Shown here: in pieces, positions 33,225-43,053 of the stretch
Position numbering within the stretch: the stretch's first letter is position 1
Layout of the letters: the number at the start of each line of letters is the position of its first letter
DNA from: Planctomycetaceae bacterium
GTDB taxonomy: Bacteria > Planctomycetota > Planctomycetia > Planctomycetales > Planctomycetaceae
Length of the DNA: 45,580 nucleotides
Reading direction: 5' to 3'
Assembly: GCA_029259815.1 (NCBI GenBank)
Contig: JAJDEJ010000326.1
Span: forward strand, 1 to 45,580
Position numbers and translations under genes: made by a program
The notes under the pieces: model-generated
Told to the model about the DNA's origin: nothing
What the model saw: only the letters and a program-made list of their open reading frames with translations
The model's database searches: none

Positions 33225-35573
33225 TCAGTCGACCGCAACGGGCTCTGTTGGGAGGGACGTTTCCTCGTCGAGCGACTCCCCCTCTGCAACCGCTTGATCG
33301 CCATCCTTGCTGTAGAAGTGTGAGATCAAGGCCGGCAGGAACACGATGTCGCCGAACAGGGCGGACCCGATGGTCAGGATGCCCATCGCGACAAACAGTT
33401 GGTAGTCACGCAGACCGCTAAACAACACGACAGAGAAACCGGTGATCAGCACTGCGGTCGTCATCACGAGTGCTGTCCCCACCGCCGTGAAAGCGCGGCG
33501 AATCGCATCGGCGTCGCTGCCCCCTTTGAGGCGCTCTTCCTGGAAGCGGGTGATGAAGTGGATCGAGTCATCGACGGCGATCCCCAGACACACCGTGAAT
33601 GCCAGTACTGTCACAACCTCGAGCGTCTGTCCAGCGAAGACAAGGACTGCTCCGGTCAACGCCAAGGGGAAGATGTTCGCTAACATCGAGATCAGCCCGA
33701 TGGTGAGTGAGCGATAGACGATGGTCAGCACAAGGAAAATAATGACCATCGCGCTGCCGAGGCTGGCTGCCAGATCCAGCACGATCTCGAAGATCTGCCT
33801 CCAGCGTTCCACCATGCCTCCCGTCATGTGGACGGTGAACTCGGGATGAGCCGCTGCAATTGTCTCCAGCCCCGATTCGACACGCTTGAATACCGGATCA
33901 TAGGCGGCGATGCCCATATCTTGCACGCGGAAGGTCACACTCGCCTTGCGACGTTCCGGAAGATAGAACGCCCGTTTCAGCGGGGGCGGCAGTAACTCCA
34001 GCATCGACATCCGTTCGGATGGGTTCCCATCTCCGGGGTAGTAGTCGACGAAGTTCTTGATGGAGAGGGGCTGACCGATCATCTCCTCAGTCTTCAGCAG
34101 CTCGCTAACCTCCGTGACCACTTGGAGGACATCGGCCGAGTCAGCCTCGATCTCCTTCGTCCAGCGCACGTCGACCGAACAGAAATTGAGACCACCGAAT
34201 GCCTTGTCCATGTGGTCCATACCGACCGCGGCTTCCGCACTTCGCGGCACGTTCGATGCCCCCTTGTCGTCCGGAGGGAGAAAGAGTGAAATGACTGTCA
34301 GCACAAGAGTGGAGGCAATGGCGATCCAACTCAGTGCTCGTGTCCGTGGCATCACAAAATCGATCACGCCGGAGATCTTGCCGAGGTTGCGGTCGATGAG
34401 GCCCTTCTCATGACCGACATGCACGCTGCGTCCGAGGACGGTCGTGCAGGCCAAAGGGATCACGCAGACGACTGAGACAAACGTGAGAAGCACACCAATG
34501 ACGCATGATTGACCGAACTCCTGAACGATTTCGCTGGAAGCGAGAGATAGCGAGCCAAAGCCGATGGCTGTTGTGAGCGACGTCAAAAAACAGGCCAGCC
34601 CGACTTCGCTGATGCCTTTCTGAGCGGCTTCACGGCCAGACATCCCAGACGCCCGCAACTTACGAATCTGCACCATCAGATGCACACCGTCGGTCAACCC
34701 GATGAGACTGATGAGGACCGGCAACACGATCTCATTGAACGGGTTGTTCTGCAGGTCGAAGAAACGAACGAAACCCTGCGTCCAGAACACACCGAGTGCA
34801 GGAGCCAAAGCCACAATGAAGACGGCTGTGGGTCCACGGAACAGGACGAGGGCCATCACGGCGATCATGCCATAGCCCATCCTGAGAAACAGCGACGAGT
34901 TCGCGGTCTGCGTCTGGATCGCCTTCAGGATGTAGGGGACACGACCGGTGACGTAGAACTTGAAGTCGAGGCCGGGATACTCCGCGACCGCCTCCTCGGC
35001 GACGCGACGCAACTCTGTCGTGACGTCCTCGTCCCCATCGACGAACAGCCACTCGAAGTCGATCAGCATTAACAGAGTCTTGCCGTCCGCAGAGAGCATC
35101 TGTCCGCCGACGAGCGGATGCTTGTGCGCGAGTTCGGCCGCGCTCTCAAACCTCGCTTCAGACGACTCGGCGCGCGGGAGCAAGGGCCGTGGGAACCCGA
35201 ACATGTTCAGAATCGGCAGGCGGTCCATCCAGAGAACGCTGTCGACGTGTTGCAGGTCGTCCAGGTTCTCCGCGATCTGACGTAGCGCGTCGGAGCCATC
35301 CTGCGTGAAGAACATCCCCCCGGGCGACTCGATCACCAGCGTCGCGTCGGAGTCGCTGAGGCTCACGCTCTCGACGTCCGGCGACTCGCCATAGTCGTCG
35401 TCCGTGTTGCTGCGTTCAATCTGCTCTTCATCCATGCCCAGCACGAAACCGCGAACGCGATCGGCGTCATAGTGGCCCAACAGTGCAACGCCCGTGATGA
35501 TCAGGATTAACAGGAAGACGGCCCAGGGAGCTTCGGCAACCAGACGGGCAAAGCGATCAAAGGCGCGATACAC
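33225..35573 (-). CDS. MMPL/RND-superfamily transporter
   Basis: A 782-residue membrane protein with two repeats of the RND/MMPL layout: an N-terminal helix (APWAVFLLILIITGVALLG), a large external loop, a bundle (FLRMGYGMIAVMALVLF through FVSVVCVIPLACT), a second helix near residue 410, a second loop and a last bundle (LGSAMVIIFLVLTIVYRSLT, TVCLGIAVDDSIHFITRF). The GIAVDDSIHF motif is typical of the sterol-sensing-like/MMPL region. It probably exports a hydrophobic lipid or drug by proton motive force. Starts with GTG. No periplasmic adaptor is nearby. Confidence 0.9.
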   Translation of the reverse strand: MYRAFDRFARLVAEAPWAVFLLILIITGVALLGHYDADRVRGFVLGMDEEQIERSNTDDDYGESPDVESVSLSDSDATLVIESPGGMFFTQDGSDALRQIAENLDDLQHVDSVLWMDRLPILNMFGFPRPLLPRAESSEARFESAAELAHKHPLVGGQMLSADGKTLLMLIDFEWLFVDGDEDVTTELRRVAEEAVAEYPGLDFKFYVTGRVPYILKAIQTQTANSSLFLRMGYGMIAVMALVLFRGPTAVFIVALAPALGVFWTQGFVRFFDLQNNPFNEIVLPVLISLIGLTDGVHLMVQIRKLRASGMSGREAAQKGISEVGLACFLTSLTTAIGFGSLSLASSEIVQEFGQSCVIGVLLTFVSVVCVIPLACTTVLGRSVHVGHEKGLIDRNLGKISGVIDFVMPRTRALSWIAIASTLVLTVISLFLPPDDKGASNVPRSAEAAVGMDHMDKAFGGLNFCSVDVRWTKEIEADSADVLQVVTEVSELLKTEEMIGQPLSIKNFVDYYPGDGNPSERMSMLELLPPPLKRAFYLPERRKASVTFRVQDMGIAAYDPVFKRVESGLETIAAAHPEFTVHMTGGMVERWRQIFEIVLDLAASLGSAMVIIFLVLTIVYRSLTIGLISMLANIFPLALTGAVLVFAGQTLEVVTVLAFTVCLGIAVDDSIHFITRFQEERLKGGSDADAIRRAFTAVGTALVMTTAVLITGFSVVLFSGLRDYQLFVAMGILTIGSALFGDIVFLPALISHFYSKDGDQAVAEGESLDEETSLPTEPVAVD

Positions 35574-35703
35574 AGTTCAGACAACTTCTGTTGATGGGTG
35601 GATGTGAAGTGTGTGCTAAGACTGCTTTTCAGAGGCGCGACTTTACTTCGATTACAATTCAAACTGCCAAGAAAGCGACCTGAGAATTCTCTTCACTTTG
35701 TAG

Positions 35704-35723
35704 CTGAACTCGCAAGAGTTCAG
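35704..35723. terminator. Hairpin with GCAA tetraloop behind the redoxin-fusion gene
   Basis: CTGAACTC, a GCAA loop and GAGTTCAG form a perfect 8-bp stem at 35704-35723, about 66 bp after the stop of the minus-strand fusion gene. No T-run follows on the minus strand, so an intrinsic terminator is uncertain; it may be a transcript-stabilising structure. Confidence 0.4.
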
Positions 35724-35789
35724 AATTCGGCAGGGCGCTGACTCAACTGAATTCTTGCGAATCCAGCGACTCCGGTACTGAGACTGCAT

Positions 35790-37754
35790 CTAGAAGTTCA
35801 ACTTGCGACGGGCCAGATCCTCCAACTCCGAGACTGTCAGTCGACGATCCCGGTTTTTGTCGAGTCGCCAGAACCCGAATTTTTCTAAGGACAGAGGTGT
35901 CTCGTCGCGCTCGACCTCTCCGTCCTCGTTGGCATCGAACTTCTCGATGAACTCCTTGACGAACGCGTCGATCTTGACCTGTCGAGCGGCCAACTCCTCT
36001 TCGCTCAACTCCTTCTTGACTGGTTCGGCATCGAGCGGCTCTGCGATCTCGAAGAAGCACAGGGTCATCTCCTCCCACGACTGCTCACCCCATGTGACGT
36101 GGGCCGCGTGGTCGGGGTTTACCGGATTCTCTGCGGAGTTGTCGAAGGTCGCTGTGATTTCGACCTTGTCAAAGTCTGCGAGACTCAACGGTTCTTTCAA
36201 CTCGTAAATGTGTTGCCAGTTGAAGTCGTATTGGGGCACATCCAGCAGTGTCTGACGTTCGCCGTCTGTGGTTCCGAAGATCTGCATCGCAGAACCACGC
36301 AGGTGCATGTGCGGAGAGAACGCGAGCAGCAGGCCATTTGGCGGCAGGTAGCCAAGGCGGGCATCGACCGAGAAGGCCGGATCGCCCGGGGGAATCTCAA
36401 ACTCCTGGTCGACAGCGACGGTCGTATACACTTCGTGCGTCACCTCTTCGCGGCCGGTGAACACGAGGCCAATCTTGCTCAGATCGTTCGACTCCTCGCC
36501 GTTGGGGGTGTAGTGCATCTGGAACACGAGCTTGGATCCCTTGGGGATGCGGCGGGCATAGCCTGCGGGGAGTTGCAACGTTCGCTGTCCCGGGACGTAG
36601 GCGGAGAGCCACCCGACGCCACGGAAGCGCGAGCCATCCGGCGGTCGGATATAAACGATCGAATGATGCACGACCGCCCGATCACCGGGAATGATCTGGG
36701 CTCCCGTCACCCACATGTCTTCCTCGAAGCCGGGGTCGGAAACGTAATACTGATATTCGACGGTGCCATCGGACGGGATGGCGAAGGGCCGGTTCCGCAT
36801 CTCGTACACCACGTCTGGCTCTCGTGGCAGATCCCAGCCGGACGTGTGATCAGGCGTGTCGGGTAAGTCCTTCACGTCGCCATAGGGCGTGCCGGCAGCA
36901 ACCCAATCGCGGAGCGTCTGCTTGTCTTCGTCTGACATGTGACGGGCGTTCGTGAACTCACCATGTGCCGGGTCGGCATGCCACGGTGGCATGCGACCAT
37001 CGTCGATCGTCTCCAGCATCATGTCGGCCCAGCCAATCACTTCGTCATAATCGGTCAGCTCAAATGGGCCGATCTCCCCTTCGCGGTGACACTCGACACA
37101 ATTATTGTTCAGGATCCGAGCCACCTGATTCGTGAACGTGATGCTCGAATCGGTGATCGGTTCTCGGATGCGACCGATCAGACATCCCTGCGGCTCGGTT
37201 TCCGGGAGACTGACTGTCTGCCCGGCTTTGACTTCCCGCATCGCGATCACGAGATCCTGACGTTGTGGCTCTGAGCGAGTGCGACCCGGAAGGTACTGGT
37301 CGTCAATGCGTCCTCGGTAAAGGATGTTCATCTCACCATCCAGGAGGAAGACCTCCGGCGTCCGCGTCACTCCGTATTTGTCTGCGACCTCGTTGCCATA
37401 GTCCTTCGCAATGGGAAACAGGATGCCAAACTCGGCGACATACGCTTCGATGTCTTCGATCGAGTCCTGTTGATTGCTGTTGATGCCGATGAACTGCACG
37501 CCCTTTGCTTCCGGCACGCCGACCAGTTTGGCCAGTCGTCGACCATACAGCCGAGCGAGTGGGCATTCGGTCCCCAGGAAGCAAATGACTGTCAGGTCCG
37601 ACGCCGCTGTCTTCGTCAGTTCGACAGAGCTGCCGTCGACCGCAGGCAAGCGAAATGTGAGGTCCGTTGGCGCTGCAACCTCTAAGGTGTCTTCAGCCCT
37701 GACGAGACCAGAACACACAGCCAGGAGCAGCCCGGAGAGAACAATTCGATGCAT
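35790..37754 (-). CDS. Secreted redoxin - cytochrome c - copper-monooxygenase-like - EF-hand fusion
   Basis: A 654-residue exported protein (signal peptide LSGLLLAVCSGLVRA). Residues about 25-180: thioredoxin-fold redoxin domain with one Cys in FLGTECPLARLYG. About 210-290: a cytochrome-c-like segment with the haem site CVECH. About 330-560: a PHM-like (peptidylglycine monooxygenase) copper module with RAVVHHSIVYI, LVFQMHYTPNGEE and FSPHMHLRGSAM. About 605-654: two EF-hand loops (DANEDGEVERDE, DKNRDRRLTVSE). Domain order suggests electron transfer from haem to copper oxidation. A second CXXC-type redoxin Cys is missing. Family is common in planctomycetes; substrate unknown. Confidence 0.85.
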   Translation of the reverse strand: MHRIVLSGLLLAVCSGLVRAEDTLEVAAPTDLTFRLPAVDGSSVELTKTAASDLTVICFLGTECPLARLYGRRLAKLVGVPEAKGVQFIGINSNQQDSIEDIEAYVAEFGILFPIAKDYGNEVADKYGVTRTPEVFLLDGEMNILYRGRIDDQYLPGRTRSEPQRQDLVIAMREVKAGQTVSLPETEPQGCLIGRIREPITDSSITFTNQVARILNNNCVECHREGEIGPFELTDYDEVIGWADMMLETIDDGRMPPWHADPAHGEFTNARHMSDEDKQTLRDWVAAGTPYGDVKDLPDTPDHTSGWDLPREPDVVYEMRNRPFAIPSDGTVEYQYYVSDPGFEEDMWVTGAQIIPGDRAVVHHSIVYIRPPDGSRFRGVGWLSAYVPGQRTLQLPAGYARRIPKGSKLVFQMHYTPNGEESNDLSKIGLVFTGREEVTHEVYTTVAVDQEFEIPPGDPAFSVDARLGYLPPNGLLLAFSPHMHLRGSAMQIFGTTDGERQTLLDVPQYDFNWQHIYELKEPLSLADFDKVEITATFDNSAENPVNPDHAAHVTWGEQSWEEMTLCFFEIAEPLDAEPVKKELSEEELAARQVKIDAFVKEFIEKFDANEDGEVERDETPLSLEKFGFWRLDKNRDRRLTVSELEDLARRKLNF

Positions 37755-37877
37755 GGCAACCAGCTTACCGTGATGGATGGACAGCGAAGAAATCTACGGT
37801 CGAGACGCGTTGTTCGTCGCTGAGGCGAACATCTTGCCCGAAAAGTGTCTAGTGGCTCAACGAAGCTGAGTTGACTG

Positions 37878-37947
37878 GTAGGACGGACTTCCGAGTCCGT
37901 CTAAAAGTCGAAAATTCCTCACGGACGAACTTGGAAGTCCGTCCTAC
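37878..37947. repeat. Inverted repeat GTAGGACGGACTTCC type
   Basis: GTAGGACGGACTTCCGAGTC (37878-37897) pairs with the end GGAAGTCCGTCCTAC (to 37947); outer flanks (37862-37877 and 37950-37967) also match in inverted form. This stretch fills part of the 340-bp gap between the fusion gene and tRNA-Gln, where I see no gene. It resembles dispersed repeats of planctomycetes (from memory). Confidence 0.6.
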
Positions 37948-38093
37948 GATCCCGTCAGTTCAGCCTCGAAGTACCACTCGTGTGAAGGAAGCGGAGACGA
38001 CTCGAGTGGCCTACCCGCCATTCCGTCGTCTGGTGTCATCGAACTTCCTGGAAGTCGAGACACTTACCCGCACGTGTTGGTTGCTGTCAGAAA

Positions 38094-38165
38094 TTGCCCG
38101 GCAGGGACTTGAACCCCGACTACATGATTCAGAGTCATGCGTGCTACCAATTACACCACCAGGCA
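38094..38165 (-). tRNA. tRNA-Gln (anticodon CTG)
   Basis: Read on the minus strand: acceptor TGCCTGG pairs with CCGGGCA, anticodon stem CATGA/TCATG with loop CTCTGAA giving anticodon CTG, and T-loop TTCAAGT between CGGGG and CCCTG. Discriminator is A. 72 nt without CCA. Reads CAG codons. No intact protein gene is adjacent; a palindromic element lies upstream. Confidence 0.93.
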
Positions 38166-38309
38166 GTAACACCAACACATGCTAACTATCGAGGCCAGCC
38201 CCAGCAAGACAGGATCGCCGCCTCGTGGGGCGACTATATCATGTCAATGTGAGTCCGACCATTACGGATGTGCATCAAGTTGTGGGCGAGATTGATGAAT
38301 CGTCAATCA

Positions 38310-38415
38310 GGGTGGCCCTCCCTGACGTCAGGAAGGGCGTGGTGCATGGTTCACGAAATGCGACACGCTTCACCGCGCTCGCCACGCCCATCCCGTTGGT
38401 CTGGGCGTGCCACCC
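38310..38415. repeat. Nested palindromic element between tRNA-Gln and hemB
   Basis: The outer stem GGGTGGC (38310-38316) pairs with GCCACCC (38409-38415); a second stem GGGCGTGG (38335-38342) pairs with CCACGCCC (38382-38389); a small palindrome CCTGACGTCAGG lies at 38321-38332. This cloverleaf-like structure is the only thing I see in the 333 bp between tRNA-Gln and hemB. Confidence 0.55.
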
Positions 38416-38498
38416 GATTTCACCAAGCTGATGTCCCACAGGTCGTCCTCATGTCTGGGGACGACACGAACTTCACGAAAAGGTTCTCCCAATTTTCA

Positions 38499-39494
38499 TC
38501 AACCATCAACCATCAACCAGCGACATGCATCCTTCGCATGATACGTAATGATCACATCCGCCCCCGCCCGCTTGATGCTCGTGAGGATTTCCATCGCCAC
38601 CCGCTGCTCGTCGATCCATCCCTGCTCTGCCGCTGCCTTGACCATCGCAAACTCTCCACTGACGTTGTACGCCGCGAGCGGCACCTCGGGGAATTCCTGT
38701 TTAACCCGAGAGATGACGTCCAGATAACTCAGCGCCGGTTTAACCATCAGCAAGTCGGCTCCTTCCGCGACGTCCAGTCCGACCTCACGTAACGCCTCGT
38801 TGCCATTGGCCGGGTCCATTTGATACGTGCGTCGATCGCCAAAGGTGGGCGCACTCTCGGCTGCCTCGCGGAAGGGGCCGTAGAACGCCGAAGAGTACTT
38901 CGCCGCATAGCTCATGATGGGGATATGCTCGAACCCCGCCTCATCCAGCCCCGTGCGAATCACGTCGATCATGCCGTCCATCATGCCACTGGGGGCGATC
39001 ATGTCGGCTCCCGCCTGCGCATGACTGACCGCCTCCTTCACGAGAATGTCGAGCGTCGCATCGTTGTCGACATCCGCGAACCCCGGCTTCTCGTTGACGA
39101 TGCCGCAGTGCCCGTGATCCGTGAACTCACAGAAACAAACATCCGTGATCACCAACAGATCGCGCCCGCATGTCTCTTTGATCTCCCGCACGGCCCGCTG
39201 CACGATGCCATTGTCCGCATAGGCGTCACTGCCCACATCGTCCTTGTGCTCCGGGATGCCGAACAGAATGACCGCCGGGATGCCCAGTTCGACGATCTCC
39301 TGGACCTCGTCCTTGAGCAGATCCACACTCAACTGTGCATGCCCCGGCATCGACGAGATGGGCACCCGCTCCCCTTCACCATGCCGCACAAACAACGGCA
39401 GCACAAAGTCACGAGGAGTCAATTCAGTCTCCCGCACCATGTCCCTCAACCGAGGGTGCATACGGAGTCGCCGGAGTCGAGTCTGTGGAAACAT
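38499..39494 (-). CDS. hemB: Delta-aminolevulinic acid dehydratase (porphobilinogen synthase)
   Basis: Condenses two 5-aminolevulinates to porphobilinogen in haem synthesis. The Cys cluster in [15 protein letters not shown] marks the zinc-dependent type. Schiff-base Lys residues are in [18 protein letters not shown] and [21 protein letters not shown] is intact. 331 residues from the ATG at 39494 (the TTG three bases earlier is an alternative). GAAGGGAC is a plausible ribosome site, within the adjoining hairpin arm. Confidence 0.96.
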   Translation of the reverse strand: MFPQTRLRRLRMHPRLRDMVRETELTPRDFVLPLFVRHGEGERVPISSMPGHAQLSVDLLKDEVQEIVELGIPAVILFGIPEHKDDVGSDAYADNGIVQRAVREIKETCGRDLLVITDVCFCEFTDHGHCGIVNEKPGFADVDNDATLDILVKEAVSHAQAGADMIAPSGMMDGMIDVIRTGLDEAGFEHIPIMSYAAKYSSAFYGPFREAAESAPTFGDRRTYQMDPANGNEALREVGLDVAEGADLLMVKPALSYLDVISRVKQEFPEVPLAAYNVSGEFAMVKAAAEQGWIDEQRVAMEILTSIKRAGADVIITYHAKDACRWLMVDG

Positions 39495-39502
39495 CAATCA
39501 GT

Positions 39503-39566
39503 CCCTTCGTTATCTTCGTTCCCTCCTGTTTTACCTGACAAGAGGGAACGAAGGAAACGAAGTTCC
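39503..39566. repeat. Inverted repeat in the hemB leader
   Basis: The left arm 39503-39525 (CTTCGTTATCTTCGTTCCCT) and right arm 39542-39566 (GAGGGAACGAAGGAAACGAA) are complementary with two mismatches and would fold around a 16-nt loop. The structure covers the likely hemB 5' leader, between two divergent genes, so it may affect hemB expression. Confidence 0.65.
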
Positions 39567-39718
39567 GACTTCCTTACGAAAACTGTTCTCGCCGATCCGA
39601 ACTGTAACGATCATCGCTTGCGGATTAGCACGTCCACTCAAGAGGTGTCGAATCCCCCATCGGTCGGTATCCTACCCCGATACGGTTCCTCTTCTGTGAC
39701 CCCCAAGAGACGACCTCC

Positions 39719-41875
39719 ATGCCGACTCGCCTCATTACTGTGACAATGTTTGCGTTCCTGTTTCTCCCACTCATCACCTCCGCCTCACCGCCAATGTCCA
39801 AACGGATCGACCACGTTGACACCTATCACGACACCCAGGTCGCCGATCCGTATCGCTGGCTCGAGAACGACGTTCGTGAGTCGCCGGAGGTCGCTGCCTG
39901 GGTTGAGAGTGAGAACGAGTACACGGACGCCTATCTCGAACAGATCCCGGAGCGGTCCCGCATCAACGCACGGCTGACCGAGTTGTGGGACTTCGAAAAG
40001 TTCGGCACTCCGTTTAAAGCGGGCGGTCGCATCTACCTCCATAAGAACGATGGCCTGCAAAATCAATACGTGCTCACCGTGCAGGACTCGCCCGCAGACG
40101 AGCCGCGTGTGCTGCTTGACCCCAACACGTGGTCCGAAGATGGCACCGTCTCGCTCGGCGGCACGGCGTTCAGTGACGATGGCAAATACATCGCCTATGC
40201 CGTGCAGGAGGCGGGGTCCGACTGGGCCGTGTGGAAGTTCATGGAGATCGAGACCGGTCGGCTGCTCGATGATGAACTCGAATGGATCAAATTCAATTCA
40301 CCCGATTGGACAGCCGACGGCGAGGGCGTGTTCTATGCCCGGTTCCCCGAACCGGAGGAGGGAGCCGAGTTCCAGAACCTCAACACCAATCAAAAGGTCT
40401 TCTATCACCGCTTGGGCTCGCCGCAGGTAGATGATGTACTCGTGTTCCATCGTCCCGATCACCCCGAATGGGGCTACAGTTGCGATGTCAGCGAGGACGG
40501 TCGTTACCTCGTCATCACGGTGCATGTGGGGACCGACGACCGCTACCGCGTGTTCGTCAAGGATCTCGCCGAACCGTACGGCATGCCCGTTTCGCTGATT
40601 CATAACTTTGATCATGAATACAGCTTCATCGGCAACGACGGTTCTACGTTCTACTTCAAGACCAATCTTGACGCCCCGCGCGGACGAGTGATCTCGATCG
40701 ACCTGCGCAAACAAGATTCATCGTTTCGCACGGGTGCTAATCCGCAAGCGGAGGCCGAGCCGCCGAAACATACGGAACTCATCCCCCAACAACCGACCGC
40801 AATGACCGACGTCACCCTTGTCGGCAATCTGTTCGTCGTCGAGTCGCTCGCTGACGCCAAGACGCACGTCGCCCTGTTCAAGACCGATGGCACCTTGGTG
40901 CGCACGGTCGACTTCCCCGGCATCGGTTCCGCCAACGGCTTCAGTGGCAAGCGGTCCGATAGCGAGACGTACTACTCATTCTCCAGCTTCGCGACGCCGC
41001 CCAGCATCTATCGGTACGACATCATCACGGGCGAGAGCACGCTCCTCGAACGAGCCGACGTCGACTTCAACCCGGACGACTACACGGTCGAGCAGGTCTT
41101 CTACGAGAGCAAGGACGGCACCCGCGTCCCCATGTTCCTCTCTTACAAAAACGGCCTGGAACGCGACGGCAACAACCCGACTCTGCTGTATGGATATGGT
41201 GGCTTCAACATTTCGCTCACGCCCGGCTTCTCGATCAGCCGTCTCGCCTGGATGGAAATGGGCGGCCTGTTCGCCATGCCCAATCTACGTGGCGGGGGCG
41301 AGTACGGACAGGAGTGGCACAAGGCGGGCACCAAACTCGACAAGCAAAATGTGTTCGACGATTTCATTGCCGCTGCCGAATGGCTGATCGATAACGACTA
41401 CACACAGACGCCCAAGCTCGCCATCCAGGGCGGCTCCAACGGTGGTTTGCTCGTCGGCGCGTGCATGACCCAGCGGCCCGAATTGTTCGGTGCGTGTCTC
41501 CCCGCCGTCGGCGTGATGGACATGCTCCGCTTCCACCAGTTTACCGCCGGTCGCTACTGGACCGACGACTACGGCTCAGCCGACGACCCGGAAGAGTTCA
41601 AAGCCCTCTACGCCTATTCCCCGTACCACAACCTCAAAGAGGGCACCTGCTATCCACCGACGCTCATCACGACAGCCGACACGGACGACCGCGTGGACCC
41701 CGGCCACAGCTTCAAATTCGCCGCCGCCCTGCAACACGCGCAGAGTTGCGACAACCCCACCCTCATCCGCATCGAAACCCGAGCCGGCCACGGCGCCGGC
41801 AAACCCACATCCAAGGTCATCGAAGAACTGACCGACGTCTGGGCATTTCTCGTAAAGGAACTTGGCATGGAGTAG
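39719..41875 (+). CDS. Prolyl oligopeptidase family serine peptidase (S9A)
   Basis: A 718-residue peptidase with a signal peptide (VTMFAFLFLPLITSAS). The N-terminal propeller begins at DPYRWLENDVRESPEVAAWV; the C-terminal alpha/beta-hydrolase domain carries the nucleophile in IQGGSNGGLLVGA (about residue 570), Asp in DTDDRVDPGHS and His in RAGHGAGKPTSK. GGGEYGQEWHKAG is typical of prolyl oligopeptidases. Probably periplasmic, cutting proline-containing peptides. The TAG stop lies inside the left arm of the palindromic repeat that follows. Confidence 0.94.
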   Translation: MPTRLITVTMFAFLFLPLITSASPPMSKRIDHVDTYHDTQVADPYRWLENDVRESPEVAAWVESENEYTDAYLEQIPERSRINARLTELWDFEKFGTPFKAGGRIYLHKNDGLQNQYVLTVQDSPADEPRVLLDPNTWSEDGTVSLGGTAFSDDGKYIAYAVQEAGSDWAVWKFMEIETGRLLDDELEWIKFNSPDWTADGEGVFYARFPEPEEGAEFQNLNTNQKVFYHRLGSPQVDDVLVFHRPDHPEWGYSCDVSEDGRYLVITVHVGTDDRYRVFVKDLAEPYGMPVSLIHNFDHEYSFIGNDGSTFYFKTNLDAPRGRVISIDLRKQDSSFRTGANPQAEAEPPKHTELIPQQPTAMTDVTLVGNLFVVESLADAKTHVALFKTDGTLVRTVDFPGIGSANGFSGKRSDSETYYSFSSFATPPSIYRYDIITGESTLLERADVDFNPDDYTVEQVFYESKDGTRVPMFLSYKNGLERDGNNPTLLYGYGGFNISLTPGFSISRLAWMEMGGLFAMPNLRGGGEYGQEWHKAGTKLDKQNVFDDFIAAAEWLIDNDYTQTPKLAIQGGSNGGLLVGACMTQRPELFGACLPAVGVMDMLRFHQFTAGRYWTDDYGSADDPEEFKALYAYSPYHNLKEGTCYPPTLITTADTDDRVDPGHSFKFAAALQHAQSCDNPTLIRIETRAGHGAGKPTSKVIEELTDVWAFLVKELGME

Positions 41876-41950
41876 GCCCGGCTCCCCCCGGGCGCTTAGC
41901 GGGTTGGACGTCATATCACTGTTGTGCCCGGCGGGAGCCGGGCCTACTCC
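41869..41950. repeat. GTAGGCCCGGCTCC palindromic element, copy 1
   Basis: GGAGTAGGCCCGGCTCCCCC and the closing GGCGGGAGCCGGGCCTACTC form arms around a 30-nt loop. The left arm overlaps the last codons and supplies the TAG of the prolyl oligopeptidase gene. Copy 2 at 43054-43132 shares both arms and parts of the loop. The two copies bracket the kinase gene. Confidence 0.8.
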
Positions 41951-41979
41951 GAAGTCGTCAACTACTCATAGAAGATATC

Positions 41980-43032
41980 ATGGTCGAAACACACGAGCTC
42001 ACACCGAACACGTTCTTCATTGAAGTCTCAGGAGCAGGTCTTCCCGAAGTGGACGGTCTCTTCGTGCCTTCAACGGCACCTCCGACCGAATCCGAATCGG
42101 GAACCGTCTCCAGTCTCGGCTACTGGAACGGCAAGCTGGCATGGGATCGCGCCGATGGGAAGTCTGCCAGAAGTCCTGCTCTCTCGTATTCCAACACTTA
42201 CAAGTCGTGGCGGATTTGCCGTCTCGATGGTCATCTCGCCTACGACATGACCTGTGAAGATGAGCTGCCGCCGACCGATCGAGAATGGCACGTCTACAAA
42301 AAGGGTGTCGCACCTGCTCCGAAGGTCGTGCTCCATCACTACGATCCGCGACAGCCCTGCCCTCCGCCCAACGTGGTGTTCGTTCTCGGCGGACCGGGTG
42401 CCGGCAAAGGCACCATGTGTGAACTAGCCGAGTCACAACTCGGTTGGACGCACCTCTCCATGGGAGACCTGCTCCGCAATGAGCTTGAGGTGGGCGGGTC
42501 GACGGCCATCACCATCGAAGAGATCATGACAGCGGGAGAGTTGGTCCCCAACGAGATCACGGTGACACTGCTCAAGAACGCAATGGAACACGTGACCCGC
42601 ACCACCGGACGGAACAACTTCCTCCTCGATGGCTTCCCCCGCTCGCTGGACAACCTGGAGGGCTGGTACGAGATCTTCGGCCGCGCAGCCGATCTTCCCA
42701 AAATGTTGTACTTCGAGTGCCCCTACCCCGTCCTCGAACAACGCATCCTCGGCCGTGCCAAGTACTCCGGCAGAACTGACGATAATGTGGAAAGCCTCAA
42801 ACTGAGGTTCGACACCTTCAAGACCGAGACACTGCCCACCGTTGAACTCTTCAAGAGTAAGAACAAGTGCGTCGAAGTCGACACCAGCCAAGACCGCCAG
42901 GCCGTCTACGACATGGTCGTCAGCAACCTCGCTGAGTACACCAATCGAGACTTCGCTGCCCAACCGCTCACCGAGCGAGCGGAGATTCTCCTCGGTTTGA
43001 GACCTTACCCCAAGCAGGAGCCGACGGAGTGA
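41980..43032 (+). CDS. Adenylate/UMP-CMP kinase-like protein with an extra N-terminal domain
   Basis: A 350-residue protein. Residues about 130-330 are a nucleoside monophosphate kinase: P-loop VLGGPGAGKGTMCELAESQL, THLSMGDLLRNEL, NFLLDGFPRSLDNL and a short LID reading AKYSGRTDDNVESLKLRF, the form seen in eukaryotic UMP-CMP kinase and AK1, not the long bacterial LID. Residues 1-125 form a separate domain (EVSGAGLPEVDGLFVPS, YWNGKLAWDR, SWRICRLDGHLAYD, PPTDREWHVYKKG) that I recall as similar to a repeat domain of protist proteins. The start is ATG 41980; the long upstream open frame is a shadow of the peptidase gene. Likely horizontally acquired; unverified. Confidence 0.85.
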   Translation: MVETHELTPNTFFIEVSGAGLPEVDGLFVPSTAPPTESESGTVSSLGYWNGKLAWDRADGKSARSPALSYSNTYKSWRICRLDGHLAYDMTCEDELPPTDREWHVYKKGVAPAPKVVLHHYDPRQPCPPPNVVFVLGGPGAGKGTMCELAESQLGWTHLSMGDLLRNELEVGGSTAITIEEIMTAGELVPNEITVTLLKNAMEHVTRTTGRNNFLLDGFPRSLDNLEGWYEIFGRAADLPKMLYFECPYPVLEQRILGRAKYSGRTDDNVESLKLRFDTFKTETLPTVELFKSKNKCVEVDTSQDRQAVYDMVVSNLAEYTNRDFAAQPLTERAEILLGLRPYPKQEPTE

Positions 43033-43053
43033 GGGTGACAGCGGACGACTCCC

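Noticed and set aside
41461..41979. Upstream extension of the kinase frame giving a 523-residue protein
   Set aside because: The added 173 residues lie in another frame of the peptidase gene and in a palindromic repeat and are Arg/Pro-rich shadow sequence.
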